Shown: positions 14,213 to 23,556, numbered from the stretch's first letter. The stretch: 64,000 bases of DNA from Cloacimonetes bacterium UBA6097 (GCA_002435865.1 DIWV01000002.1:38180-102179); one strand, 5' to 3'. The notes: generated by a model not told the origin, from the letters alone. Translations and numbers: made by a program.

Positions 14213-16834
14213 ATTAATAAATCATTACCAACTAACCGCTTCCTGCAAAGCGTCAGCAAGCCGTCACGCTATATAAACCACGAACTCAACGCTTTTCACA
14301 AGGATTTTGATAAGGCTGAAGTACGCTTTTGCCTGGCTTTCCCGGATGTATATGAAGTAGGGATTTCACACCTGGGACTGAAGATTTTATATACGATACT
14401 CAATAACCTGGATTATGCCATGGCAGACAGAACCTACCTCCCATGGCTGGATGCTTTGGATATTATGCGCCGGGACGGGCATCCCCTATATGCTCTGGAA
14501 AGCAAGAAAAAGGTCTGTGAATTTGATGTTGTGGGTATCACTTTGCAGAGTGAGCTTACCTTTACTAATGTATTGGAATTTCTGGATTTATCAGGTATTC
14601 CCATTCACTCCAAAGACAGAACAGATATAGACCCGATTGTGATTGCAGGAGGACCCTGCGCAAGTAATCCTCTGCCCCTTAACTCTTTTATTGATGCCTT
14701 CCTGATTGGCGAAGGTGAAGATGCAATTGAAGAAATTGCGGAGGTTCTTCGCAACAACATTCGTCATGGTGAGTTTATCGAACCATGTACCCTTCAACAA
14801 GCTCAGGATGACTTACCACACAGGAATGACATACCCGGGGAGAGTAGTGCCTTTTTGCAAAAGGCAGATAAAGATTCCCTCCTGCACGGGAATGACAAGG
14901 AACTCAGGAACGACATCCTGACTAAACTTTCCCAGATAAAAGGAATGTATGTTCCTGCTGTACACGATAGAATAATCGGACAGGACAGTTCATTCAGGAT
15001 AAAAATAAGAAAATACACTGGTTTTACAACCAATGAAAAAACTCATACTCCGCAGCTTATGCCCTGGCAGCTTGCTACCCATAACCGTTATGTGGCAGAA
15101 ATTATGCGTGGCTGCACCCGGGGCTGCCGCTTTTGCCATGCCGGTTATTTTTACAGACCGGTAAGAGAGCGGGATCCGGAGCAAATTCTTGATTCATTAT
15201 TAAAGGAAATTGAAACTTACGGTTGGGATGAAGCAGGACTTGTTTCTCTTTCCAGCAGCGATTATTCATGCATCAGACCGCTTCTGGAAGCATTACTGAA
15301 AAAGATAGACCAGCAGAAAACACACGTCTCTCTCCCCTCTCTCAGGGTTGATTCTTTTGATGATACATTGGTCAGTCTGCTCAGGGAAGTTGGCAGAGAA
15401 GGGCTTACCATTGCTCCGGAAGCAGGAACTCAACGCTTAAGAAATGTAGTAAATAAAAATCTGTCGGAAGAAGAAATCCTGGGTGGAGTGCGCATAGCCA
15501 AACAGCTTGGCTGGCAGAGAATTAAGCTGTATTTTATGCTTGGTTTGCCGACAGAAACTGAAGCAGATATTCAGGGAATAATAGACCTGATAAATCTGAT
15601 AATTGGTGAGACAGGCAAGAAGTTCCAGATTAATGTATCCCTCTCCCCTTTTGTGCCCAAAGCTCACACACCTTTTCAATGGGTTGCCATGCTTGCTCCG
15701 GAAGAGCTTCTGCGCAGAGCGCTGTTAATCAAGCATACTTTCCAACGGGCTAAGTTCATAAAAATCCGCTATCACACTATTGAGAACTCAGTCCTGGAAT
15801 CTGTAATATCCAGAGGAGATGACTCTACTGCTGCCTGGATAGAACAAGCCTGGAAGAATGGCGCTATATATGACGGCTGGAATGAGAGCTTCAAATGGGA
15901 GAACTGGACTAAAGCTGCCTCTGAAACAGATTATAATTATTTATCTGCCTTAAATGATTTATCTGTTGCTGATTCGCTCCCCTGGGAATTCATAGATCTT
16001 GGTGTAGAAAAGAAATGGCTTGCCGGTGAATGGGAAAAAGCCCGGCAGGAAATCCCTACTATAGACTGCAGAACCGGTTGCATTGCCTGTGGTGTTTGTG
16101 ATGAAGAAACAGTAATGCAAACAGCAGTAAGTAACGAGAGATTTGTTAAGGTTATGTCAGCTTTGCCAATGCCCTCAGTTAAAGAAGCGCCGGGCACAAA
16201 ATCCACTTTTATCAATAGCTGGAGTTATCGCTTGTTTTACCAAAAAGCAGGAGACTTCCGTTTTATCGGACATCTGGATTGGATGAGGATGGTGTTTCGC
16301 ATGATGAGCAGAAGCAGGCTTGATATTGTTTATACACAGGGCTTTAACCCACATCCCAAAATCAGTTTCGGACCTTCTTTGGCAGTCGGAGTTGCAGGAG
16401 AGAATGAATACCTGGACTTGCACACATCGGTTGAATATTCCACAGAAGAACTGGCAGCAGCATTGAATCCTTTATTTGTAGAAGGTTTGAGACTAAATAC
16501 AATCCTTCCGAAAATGAAGAACGAAAAAGATGCGCAGCCTGTAGCTGATGAATTGAGAATAATTCTTCCAACTGAAATGATATCGCAGGCAGAGGGAAAA
16601 TTAAAAGAATTTGAGAAGATGGATACATTTCCCATGACTGTTATAAAAAAAGAAAGCGAACGCACTTATGACCTGAAACAGGTGATAATATCAATGTTGC
16701 TGGATTATAATATTTTAAATATAACTAAACTGCTGCATAGCCCCAATATTTATAAACTGCTCAGCATTATATTTGATGTTGAAAAAGAAAAGCTGTATGA
16801 CTGGGATATTTCACGGATAGGATTTCAGGCTTAG
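14213..16834 (+). CDS. Radical SAM protein (TIGR03960-like) fused to a DUF2344-like domain
   Basis: The first in-frame ATG is at 14420, but strong family-like sequence runs upstream of it (SVSKPSRYINHELNAF, FCLAFPDVYEVGISHLGLK). Between the in-frame stop at 14165 and 14420 there is no ATG, GTG or TTG. The best start is ATT at 14213, 7 bases after AAAGG. The protein would be about 873 residues. It contains a B12-binding-like N-terminal region, a radical SAM core (CTRGCRFCHAGYFYRPVRER), a Cys-rich linker (CRTGCIACGVC) and a C-terminal DUF2344-type domain (FRFIGHLDWMRM, TQGFNPHPKISFGPSL). Residues encoded by about 14764-14920 look like an inserted dispersed repeat. The substrate is unknown. Confidence 0.85.
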   Translation: MNKSLPTNRFLQSVSKPSRYINHELNAFHKDFDKAEVRFCLAFPDVYEVGISHLGLKILYTILNNLDYAMADRTYLPWLDALDIMRRDGHPLYALESKKKVCEFDVVGITLQSELTFTNVLEFLDLSGIPIHSKDRTDIDPIVIAGGPCASNPLPLNSFIDAFLIGEGEDAIEEIAEVLRNNIRHGEFIEPCTLQQAQDDLPHRNDIPGESSAFLQKADKDSLLHGNDKELRNDILTKLSQIKGMYVPAVHDRIIGQDSSFRIKIRKYTGFTTNEKTHTPQLMPWQLATHNRYVAEIMRGCTRGCRFCHAGYFYRPVRERDPEQILDSLLKEIETYGWDEAGLVSLSSSDYSCIRPLLEALLKKIDQQKTHVSLPSLRVDSFDDTLVSLLREVGREGLTIAPEAGTQRLRNVVNKNLSEEEILGGVRIAKQLGWQRIKLYFMLGLPTETEADIQGIIDLINLIIGETGKKFQINVSLSPFVPKAHTPFQWVAMLAPEELLRRALLIKHTFQRAKFIKIRYHTIENSVLESVISRGDDSTAAWIEQAWKNGAIYDGWNESFKWENWTKAASETDYNYLSALNDLSVADSLPWEFIDLGVEKKWLAGEWEKARQEIPTIDCRTGCIACGVCDEETVMQTAVSNERFVKVMSALPMPSVKEAPGTKSTFINSWSYRLFYQKAGDFRFIGHLDWMRMVFRMMSRSRLDIVYTQGFNPHPKISFGPSLAVGVAGENEYLDLHTSVEYSTEELAAALNPLFVEGLRLNTILPKMKNEKDAQPVADELRIILPTEMISQAEGKLKEFEKMDTFPMTVIKKESERTYDLKQVIISMLLDYNILNITKLLHSPNIYKLLSIIFDVEKEKLYDWDISRIGFQA
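14764..14920 (+). repeat. Dispersed repeat inserted in frame within the radical SAM gene
   Basis: This stretch of about 155 bases contains a run of small palindromes: 14765-14787 (CATGGT...ACCATG), 14849-14865 (GCCTTTT/AAAAGGC), 14874-14892 (ATTCCC...GGGAAT) and 14905-14920. The segment at 14791-14812 matches intergenic sequence at 51829-51851 almost base for base. It keeps the reading frame open and encodes low-similarity residues between conserved blocks. Confidence 0.75.
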
Positions 16835-16843
16835 CCTATATAA

Positions 16844-17314
16844 CTAATTTGAGTTTTGCCTTAAGGCTTCAAACAAGATAATTGCTACGGAATTGGAAAG
16901 ATTGATAGAACGGATCTTACCTGTCATAGGAATCGAAATACAGCGGTCTGAATATTGAGAGAGCATATCTTCCGGCAATCCCCTGGATTCGGGTCCGAAG
17001 ATAAAATAATCACCCGGATTATAGCTTCTATCCAGGTATGAATTTCTAGATTTAGTTGTACAGAAATAGAGTTTTTCCCGGGGAACAGAAGATGTAATTT
17101 CCTTAATATCATCATGTACTACGATATTTAAATCCTGCCAATAATCCAAACCAGCCCTTTTAAGAGATTTATCATCCATCATGAAACGAAACGGCTTGAT
17201 CAAATGTAAAACAGAATCCGTGCCGACACAAAGCCTGCCTATGTTTCCTGTATTTGCGGGGATTTCAGGTTGAAAAAGGACTATGTTAAAATCCACAGAG
17301 GTCAATTCTATCAA
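16844..17314 (-). CDS. trmL: tRNA (cytidine/uridine-2'-O)-methyltransferase TrmL
   Basis: 156 residues, the usual length for TrmL. SPOUT-family motifs are present: the N-terminal VLFQPEIPANTGNIGRLC, the central FGPESRGLP, and the C-terminal knot segment IPMTGKIRSINLSNSVAIIL. The family methylates the ribose of the wobble base in tRNA-Leu. It is the last gene of the long minus-strand run and ends 9 bases from the convergent radical SAM gene, with no separate terminator visible. A tRNA-Leu lies at the head of the same run. Confidence 0.95.
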   Translation of the reverse strand: MIELTSVDFNIVLFQPEIPANTGNIGRLCVGTDSVLHLIKPFRFMMDDKSLKRAGLDYWQDLNIVVHDDIKEITSSVPREKLYFCTTKSRNSYLDRSYNPGDYFIFGPESRGLPEDMLSQYSDRCISIPMTGKIRSINLSNSVAIILFEALRQNSN

Positions 17315-17326
17315 TCCTGACTCCCA

Positions 17327-18415
17327 CTAAAATATTGTATGAGAAAACAGCCTGTCCCAGAAATCGAGCCAGTTGTTTATGTTTTCAACAGGATTTTCGT
17401 TCTCAAGTCTATCATTAACGGGAAATGTATTGTAATATGTAGAAGTAAAGCTTTCCGGGAGTGGAGTTGATTCATTAGCTGGAAACAATCCCAAATCGAA
17501 AGCAACATATCTCTGCATTTCAGGTGATAGCATATGCAGAATAAACGCTTCAGAAAGCTCTTTATGTTTGGCTTTTACAGGAATTGCCGCAGCTTCCAGA
17601 TAGAGGAAACTTCCCTCATTCATCACTGATGCTTTAATGGGAAGTGGGTCTGTCACTTTTTCTGCAAACCAGGCTGGAGAACTGGTAAATCCAAATGCCA
17701 TATTGCATTCCTGCATTTGAAGCGCAAGCATAGCATCCTGCCATGTATCTTTGGCTTTATACATATTTTTCTTGATACTATTCCACATCTGTTGATAGCC
17801 TTCATTGCCAAACAACGCTATGGTCCAATACAAAGTAGCTCTGCCCAGGCCTGTTTTGCGGGGATTGCATAGCACAATCTGGTTCAGGAAACGTGCATCC
17901 TGCAGTTCACCAAATGTTTCAGGAGGTTCAGGAATATTATTCTCATTATATAATACTGAAAGGTATCCATATCCATAAGATATAATCCTGCTCTTAATAT
18001 CAAACAGGTAATTGCTGTTAAAAGTCTGCTGTTTTAATATAGTGTTAACACTGAAATCTTCATATACAGTTTTATCCGTAAAAAAACAATTATCTATGCC
18101 TAAAATAAGGTCATACCTGCGACTCTCTTTATCATTGACAGCTGTCTCCAGCAGATCATTGCTATCCTCACAAGTAGTGACTGCAATTTTGCAGTTATAG
18201 GTTTGTTCAAATGCAGGTATGATATGATCAAGATAACCTGTTGATTTGATGCTTTCCAAAGTAAGAATAGATAACTTATTAGCAGATTTATCTGATTTGC
18301 TGTTAATATTTGTTTCTTTTTTGCATCCTGCGGAAGTGCTGGCAATAAATGATAAAATCAGAAGCAAAATAAAGCACGTTAACTGAGAGACTTTGGTGAA
18401 TTGAGTCAGCTTCAA
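17327..18415 (-). CDS. ThiB-like ABC substrate-binding lipoprotein
   Basis: I place the start at a TTG whose bases overlap the MlaE-like stop (ATTGA), with GGGGGAGG 4-6 bases upstream. A farther ATG would put the signal peptide 60 residues inside the protein. From TTG the product is 362 residues: a hydrophobic segment, a lipobox (STSAGC) and a type-2 periplasmic binding domain. Patterns such as DLILGIDNCFF, ISYGYGYLSVLYNEN, NPRKTGLG and FGFTSSPAWFAE resemble the thiamine-binding ThiB/TbpA group. No permease or ATPase for thiamine or iron is nearby, so the ligand is uncertain. Confidence 0.8.
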   Translation of the reverse strand: MKLTQFTKVSQLTCFILLLILSFIASTSAGCKKETNINSKSDKSANKLSILTLESIKSTGYLDHIIPAFEQTYNCKIAVTTCEDSNDLLETAVNDKESRRYDLILGIDNCFFTDKTVYEDFSVNTILKQQTFNSNYLFDIKSRIISYGYGYLSVLYNENNIPEPPETFGELQDARFLNQIVLCNPRKTGLGRATLYWTIALFGNEGYQQMWNSIKKNMYKAKDTWQDAMLALQMQECNMAFGFTSSPAWFAEKVTDPLPIKASVMNEGSFLYLEAAAIPVKAKHKELSEAFILHMLSPEMQRYVAFDLGLFPANESTPLPESFTSTYYNTFPVNDRLENENPVENINNWLDFWDRLFSHTIF

Positions 18416-19176
18416 TGACCTCCCCCAAATAATAGCCAGGCAACCACAAAATCCATAATCAGGATTAAAATGGCAGAATAAACAACTGTCTGGGTAGTGA
18501 CTTTGCCCACCCCTTCCGCACCTCCCGTTGCACGGGAACCGGTATAGCAGCCTATGGATGTAATAATCAGCCCGAAAAAGAAAGATTTCACCAATCCACC
18601 CCATAAATCAGAAGGTTGGAAATAGTTTTTCAGGCTGCTAAAAAAAGTATGATAATGAATACCATAACGAAGATATGCAAAAAACCAGGATGAAATTATT
18701 CCTATCAGATTAGCGTAAATTGCTAATAAAGGAAATACTATAATCCCAGCTAATATACGGGGAAGATATAAGAAATCTGCAGGTTCAATTGCCAGTGTTT
18801 TAAGGGCATCAATCTGTTCACTAACATTCATCGTACCAATCTCTGCAGCAATGCTGGCTCCAACTTTACCGGTCATAACCAGAGCAGTTAAAACAGGTGC
18901 TAATTCTATCATAGTAGATTTGCCAACCAACACTCCCAGATACTGAACAGGAATGTAACCCTTGGTCTGATAAACTGCCTGCACTGCAGTAACAAGTCCG
19001 GTAAACGCAGCAGTAATAGTAATCAGGAACAGTGAATCATAACCAATCCGATGCATCTGGCGTACTATTTCATGCCGCCTGTACATAATTCTGGGTAAAA
19101 ACCGAAAACAGCTGTAAAGGAAGATAAAATAGCTGCCGATTTGGGCAAACCAATCAATAATCATGTGCTGTATCAA
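18412..19176 (-). CDS. MlaE-family ABC transporter permease
   Basis: 254 residues. The start may be the TTG at 19176, which lies inside the end of dnaB, or the ATG at 19164. MlaE hallmarks are a central GLVTAVQAVYQ, ELAPVLTALVMTGKVGASIAAEIGTM, and five or so hydrophobic segments ending LIMDFVVAWLLFGGGH. Such permeases work with an MlaF ATPase and an MCE-domain protein to move phospholipids between the two membranes. Neither partner is adjacent. The downstream lipoprotein is translationally coupled to it, which suggests a joint role, but that protein is of the ThiB type rather than MCE. Confidence 0.88.
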   Translation of the reverse strand: MIQHMIIDWFAQIGSYFIFLYSCFRFLPRIMYRRHEIVRQMHRIGYDSLFLITITAAFTGLVTAVQAVYQTKGYIPVQYLGVLVGKSTMIELAPVLTALVMTGKVGASIAAEIGTMNVSEQIDALKTLAIEPADFLYLPRILAGIIVFPLLAIYANLIGIISSWFFAYLRYGIHYHTFFSSLKNYFQPSDLWGGLVKSFFFGLIITSIGCYTGSRATGGAEGVGKVTTQTVVYSAILILIMDFVVAWLLFGGGH

Positions 19177-20590
19177 GATTCTGGAATGTGGTAATTTCTG
19201 AAACGAACCTTACTTTTGCCATACCTGTAGCACCATGACGGTTTTTACCGACTATTATTTCTGCAATACCCTTAACTTTCTCTAATTCTGCTTCAAAATC
19301 TTCAGGCTCTTTTACACCTTTTGTTTTCTTGCTCTTTTCCCTTTGAATATTGAGATAGTATTCGTCACGGTAAATAAACATCACAAGGTCTGCATCCTGT
19401 TCTATAGCTCCTGATTCACGTAAATCAGACAACACTGGACGCTTATTGTCACGAGCTTCCAGTAAACGGTTTAACTGAGAAAGTGCTATAACCGGAACGT
19501 TCATATCCTTGGCTAATACTTTTAAAGCGCGTGAGATTTCAGAGATTTCCTGTTGTCTGTTGTCCTTATTTTTAAATGATGACATCAGTTGCAGATAGTC
19601 TATAATAATCAAGTCAAGACCACCAATCTGAGAAGCAAGCCTGCGTGCTTTTGCCCTTATTTCCAATGGAGTATTGGTCCCCTGGTCATCAATGAAAATC
19701 TGCTTCTTGGAAAAACCTTCTGCAGCCTGAGAAATACGGATAATTTTTTCTTCATTCAGGCCAAAACCCTTAAGCATTGTATCCATTGGAACTTCGGATG
19801 CACTACTGAACAATCTCATGAGGATTTCATCCTTGGACATTTCCATAGTAAAGATGCCAACCTTTTTGTTCAGATCCATCGCTGCATGAGCTGCAATATT
19901 GAGTGCCAGGGAAGACTTACCCATAGCAGGACGTGCTGCAATCACTATCAATTGCCCGGGTCTGAAACCTCCGGTAAGCTTATCCAGATCAGTAAATCCA
20001 CTGGCTACTCCTAATACAGGAACATGTGTCATGGCAACTTCTTGCACCATTTCCAATATCTCGTGTGCAATATCCCCAAGTTTTACAAATCCCTGGTCCT
20101 GAGGCATTTCAGCAATGGCAAATATAGATTGTTCCGCTTCATCAACGATGGAACGCACAGATTTATCTGCCTGGTAACATGTTTCAATTATACCGTTAGA
20201 AGCAATTATTAATTCTCTCAACAAAGCCTGGTCTATAACAATACTGAGGTGATAGTCAAAATTAGCACTTGATACAACTACACTGGATAACTCGTTTACA
20301 TACGGAATTCCGCCAACTTTTTCCAGCAGATTAGCACGTTCCAGCCTGTCTATTACTGTTATGGCATCAATTTCAGTAATATCATTGCTAAGGTCCTGCA
20401 TGATGCGAAAGATAATCTTATGAGCAGTACGGTAGAAATAGATTTCTTTGAGCTTTTCCATGCCTTTATTGGCTGCATCTTTATCAATTAACATGGCAGA
20501 AAGCACTGCTGCTTCTGCATTAATATTGGCCGGCAAAGAGCGCTGAGATATCTTTGTAGTTTCCGGAGTTGATTCCTTGCGTTTTGGCAT
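19154..20590 (-). CDS. dnaB: Replicative DNA helicase DnaB
   Basis: 478 residues, the normal length. The N-terminal primase-interacting helical domain (INAEAAVLSAMLIDKDA) is followed by the RecA-like motor with Walker A around residue 220 (ARPAMGKSSLALN), Walker B (LIIIDYLQLM), and the SQLNRLLEARDNKRPVLSDLRESGAIEQ block near the end. It loads on single strands at forks and unwinds DNA. It sits 8 bases after coaD and overlaps the MlaE-like gene, so it is in the middle of the long minus-strand run. Confidence 0.97.
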   Translation of the reverse strand: MPKRKESTPETTKISQRSLPANINAEAAVLSAMLIDKDAANKGMEKLKEIYFYRTAHKIIFRIMQDLSNDITEIDAITVIDRLERANLLEKVGGIPYVNELSSVVVSSANFDYHLSIVIDQALLRELIIASNGIIETCYQADKSVRSIVDEAEQSIFAIAEMPQDQGFVKLGDIAHEILEMVQEVAMTHVPVLGVASGFTDLDKLTGGFRPGQLIVIAARPAMGKSSLALNIAAHAAMDLNKKVGIFTMEMSKDEILMRLFSSASEVPMDTMLKGFGLNEEKIIRISQAAEGFSKKQIFIDDQGTNTPLEIRAKARRLASQIGGLDLIIIDYLQLMSSFKNKDNRQQEISEISRALKVLAKDMNVPVIALSQLNRLLEARDNKRPVLSDLRESGAIEQDADLVMFIYRDEYYLNIQREKSKKTKGVKEPEDFEAELEKVKGIAEIIVGKNRHGATGMAKVRFVSEITTFQNLDTAHDY

Positions 20591-20598
20591 AATTTACC

Positions 20599-21090
20599 TT
20601 ACTTTAGGATTGGTTTGTATTTATTCTTTAAAGCCTTTATTACAGATGGAGATACAAAATCTGATAAATCTCCTCCCAGTTCTGCTAATTGTTTCATTGT
20701 TGAAGAGGATAGATACATATACCTGAGACTTGGTACTAAAAACAAAGTTTCAATCTCTGGTGCAATTTTCTTGTTCGTTAATGCCAGAGAAAGTTCATAT
20801 TCGAAATCTGATACTGCTCTCATCCCCCGTATCATTATCCTGCAATTCTGTGTCTTGGCAAAATCGACGACCAATCCACTGAAAGGTAGTACTGTGACAT
20901 TCTTGATGTGAGCAACAGATTCCTGACACAGAGCTATTCTTTCTTCTACACTAAAAAGAGTGTTTTTACCGGTAAAATCAGCTACACCTATGATAACTTC
21001 ATCAAACAATTCAGCTGCTTTTTCTGCTATATTCACATGACCCAATGTTATAGGGTCAAATGTTCCGGGATAGATAGCTTTGTTTTTCAT
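20599..21090 (-). CDS. coaD: Phosphopantetheine adenylyltransferase CoaD
   Basis: 163 residues. The nucleotidyltransferase signature YPGTFDPITLGHVNI, with the TxGH-like motif, is at the N-terminus. The RGMRAVSDFEYE block and the SSTMKQLAELGGDLSDFV segment are typical of CoaD. It makes dephospho-CoA, the penultimate step of coenzyme A synthesis. Its ATG overlaps the TGA of pepP (ATGA), so the two are coupled. Confidence 0.97.
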   Translation of the reverse strand: MKNKAIYPGTFDPITLGHVNIAEKAAELFDEVIIGVADFTGKNTLFSVEERIALCQESVAHIKNVTVLPFSGLVVDFAKTQNCRIMIRGMRAVSDFEYELSLALTNKKIAPEIETLFLVPSLRYMYLSSSTMKQLAELGGDLSDFVSPSVIKALKNKYKPILK

Positions 21091-22319
21091 AATAATGCTG
21101 CCTGTCTGATTTGTTCAATTTCGTTAATTTCCTTGGGAATACCTATGGATAAATTGATATTGCCTGATTCAGTCACCAGGACATCATCCTCAATTCGTAT
21201 ACCGAGACTTTCTTCAGGAATATAGATACCGGGTTCAACCGTAATCACATTGCCTGTTTCCAAAACAGAATCCCTCGCTCCCAAATCATGAGTATCCATG
21301 CCTAAATGATGTCCGATACTGTGCATATAATAGCGCTTATAGTCTTCTTTGTTTTCAATCAGACCCAATCTGATTAATGCTGCCTGCATTAATTCAACCG
21401 TCTTTTCATTAAGAAAAGCCAGTCCAATACCGGGTTTAATCAATCCTATAACTGCTTTCTGAATTGCCAGAACTTCCTCATAAACTTGTTTCTGGCGAGG
21501 TGAGAATTTACCCGATACGGGGAAACACCGGGTTATATCAGCGCTGTAGTTGGAATAAGAAGCACCAACGTCCATCAGGACAATATCATCTGTTCCAACT
21601 TGGCAATTGTTTAATTTGTAATGAAGTGTAGTGGCATTAACACCTGAAGCTACTATCGGAGCAAAGCCCCAGTTTTGTACACCATTTTTCTGCATCTGAT
21701 AATACAGGATTGCTTCCAGTTCATATTCCATCATACCTGCTTTAGCCTGCTTCATCACTTCAGTTATGCCCAGACCTGTAAAATCAATCGCTTTTTGCAT
21801 TTGCTCGATTTCCCAGTCAGATTTAACGGAACGTATAGGTCTGATTATGTTATTCAGGTTTTCTATATCGATATTGGAGTAGATGTTCCGTATAGGCTGC
21901 AGCATATACATAGCATAAGATAATGGCCTGTTAAGAGCAGGAGAACCTATGTTTGACCATATTGATTTTACCATGGGACAAACACCGCTTAATGCAGCAT
22001 AGAATTCATCAAGGTAACTGACAGATTGAATGCCTGATAACTGTCTTGCTTCTTCCTTAGTCATCTTTTTACCGTCCCAGACTTCTTTTTCAGGAATCCC
22101 TCTCTGGATAAACAGATATTCAAAGGTTTTATCTTTGGTTTTTAACAGACAAAATACTGCATCAGGTAAATAAAGCCCTGTCAAATAAAGAAAATGATTA
22201 TCCTGAGTATATTTTTCAATACCTTCCTGTTCCATTTTAGCAAAGACAATCGCAAGCTGATTTGCTTCCATTGCCATAGCAAGTTTTTCACGTCTGGGAG
22301 TTGTAATATCAGCATTCAT
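21087..22319 (-). CDS. pepP: Xaa-Pro aminopeptidase (M24)
   Basis: 410 residues. An N-terminal creatinase-like domain precedes the pita-bread metallopeptidase fold. The metal ligands are visible in VLMDVGASYSNYSADITRCFP (two Asp), MHSIGHHLGMDTHD (His), TVEPGIYIP (Glu) and IRIEDDVLV (Glu). It removes N-terminal residues that precede proline. It overlaps the end of the upstream gene by 11 bases and is coupled to coaD downstream. Confidence 0.95.
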   Translation of the reverse strand: MNADITTPRREKLAMAMEANQLAIVFAKMEQEGIEKYTQDNHFLYLTGLYLPDAVFCLLKTKDKTFEYLFIQRGIPEKEVWDGKKMTKEEARQLSGIQSVSYLDEFYAALSGVCPMVKSIWSNIGSPALNRPLSYAMYMLQPIRNIYSNIDIENLNNIIRPIRSVKSDWEIEQMQKAIDFTGLGITEVMKQAKAGMMEYELEAILYYQMQKNGVQNWGFAPIVASGVNATTLHYKLNNCQVGTDDIVLMDVGASYSNYSADITRCFPVSGKFSPRQKQVYEEVLAIQKAVIGLIKPGIGLAFLNEKTVELMQAALIRLGLIENKEDYKRYYMHSIGHHLGMDTHDLGARDSVLETGNVITVEPGIYIPEESLGIRIEDDVLVTESGNINLSIGIPKEINEIEQIRQAALL

Positions 22320-23556
22320 TTGCTTTCTCCATATGTATTTTCAATATTCCATAGCATCCGTCGTACCCAGGAGGGTCAAATGTGAAGTCTCCTTTTTTAA
22401 CTGCTATGATATGTTTTATGATTTCTTGCGGCAGGTTGTTGTCAAGCAGTTCCTGTATATTTTTTTCAGAACTTTGCCACAGAATAATCTCAGTATCGAA
22501 TACTGATAAGCATTTATTGTAATAGGAAATAACTTTTTGATTAACTGCTTGTTTTGTGCCTGCTGCATAAGCTATGACTTCTATCAAAGGTAGCAGATGC
22601 ATAAACTTCGAATGTATTTTTGGCAGTCTGAAATCAGAAAGCTGCAGTGCCCTGTTTTTTACTCCCTGCAGCAGTTTTTTCCCACACAAGGGACAGATAT
22701 TATTTTCAGGTTCAGAATCCTTATAGCAGATTTCTTTCATATCATCATGTCTGTCAGCCCTGTGCCCTGTCAGATAATACCTTCCTTCTGCAGGCATGAA
22801 CTCTGCTGTCATGGCTATTTTGTTTCCCCTGATAGCCATGATTATAGATTCATAGGATGTTTCATTGGTATCAAGAATTGTGAATTCCCTGCCCACCCGG
22901 TTGAGAGCTGCACTATGGCAGTCGCTGTTGGAGATGAAAGCTTTCACTTGTAAATCAGGAATCTGACACAGCATCAGTGGATCTGCGCTTAAACCGGTTT
23001 CAACCGCATGGATATGTTCAGTGAAATCACCGTAAAACTCATTCCAGGATGTTAAACCGTTTTTGCTGCCCAGAATACCGTCAGGAGTCAGGATATGAGC
23101 AGGGATTATCTCTATCATGGGGTCTATGGATTGCATTTCATACAGGCTGTCCCGAAGCTCATGCTTGTTTCTGCAGACGATAAAAGGCCTGGCAATAGTA
23201 TTTTTATGCCCTTTCTTATACAGCCATTCAATAGTTTTTTGGATGGCTCTATCATCAGGAAAAAGGATTATGTGATGTGCTATGATTCTGTTTTTGTAGT
23301 TATCCAGCGCAACAGTGAAGATAACTTCTGTCTGCCTGATAAAGAATGCATTTGTACCTTTCATCCGGTACAGATTGTTGGGAAGAGCTCTTAATTGTGA
23401 TTGATATTCATTCTGCCAGCGCGGGAAAAGACAATCTCCCAATCCGAAAACGTCAATGCCCTTGAACCTCATTGTCCGGGCAAGTGAATTCAGATTGATT
23501 AAACCGGCACCTCCTGCATAGCTTGAATGAGAATGAAGGTCAACAGCAAGTGCCAT
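22309..23556 (-). CDS. Endonuclease Q-like PHP-family nuclease
   Basis: 415 residues. It starts with a PHP metal-site motif (VDLHSHSSYAGGAG). Then follow blocks typical of the EndoQ/TIGR00375 family: GIDVFGLGDCLFPRW, IIPAHILTPDGILGSKNGL, HAVETGLSADPLMLC, ISNSDCHSAALNRVGRE and AEFMPAEGRYYLTGHRADRH. A Cys4-type element (CPLCGKKL) comes next. EndoQ nicks DNA 5' of deaminated bases (uracil, hypoxanthine) and abasic sites; it is well known in archaea and patchy in bacteria. It is only 8 bases after clpX and overlaps pepP. Catalytic activity is inferred from the family. Confidence 0.85.
   Translation of the reverse strand: MALAVDLHSHSSYAGGAGLINLNSLARTMRFKGIDVFGLGDCLFPRWQNEYQSQLRALPNNLYRMKGTNAFFIRQTEVIFTVALDNYKNRIIAHHIILFPDDRAIQKTIEWLYKKGHKNTIARPFIVCRNKHELRDSLYEMQSIDPMIEIIPAHILTPDGILGSKNGLTSWNEFYGDFTEHIHAVETGLSADPLMLCQIPDLQVKAFISNSDCHSAALNRVGREFTILDTNETSYESIIMAIRGNKIAMTAEFMPAEGRYYLTGHRADRHDDMKEICYKDSEPENNICPLCGKKLLQGVKNRALQLSDFRLPKIHSKFMHLLPLIEVIAYAAGTKQAVNQKVISYYNKCLSVFDTEIILWQSSEKNIQELLDNNLPQEIIKHIIAVKKGDFTFDPPGYDGCYGILKIHMEKANEC

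Noticed and set aside
14420..16834. ATG at 14420 as the true start of the radical SAM gene
   Set aside because: It would remove about 70 residues of conserved N-terminal domain that are clearly encoded upstream in frame.
18416..18604. N-terminal extension of the ThiB-like lipoprotein to the ATG at 18604
   Set aside because: It would read through the end of the MlaE-like gene and bury the signal peptide; the TTG with a strong ribosome site fits better.
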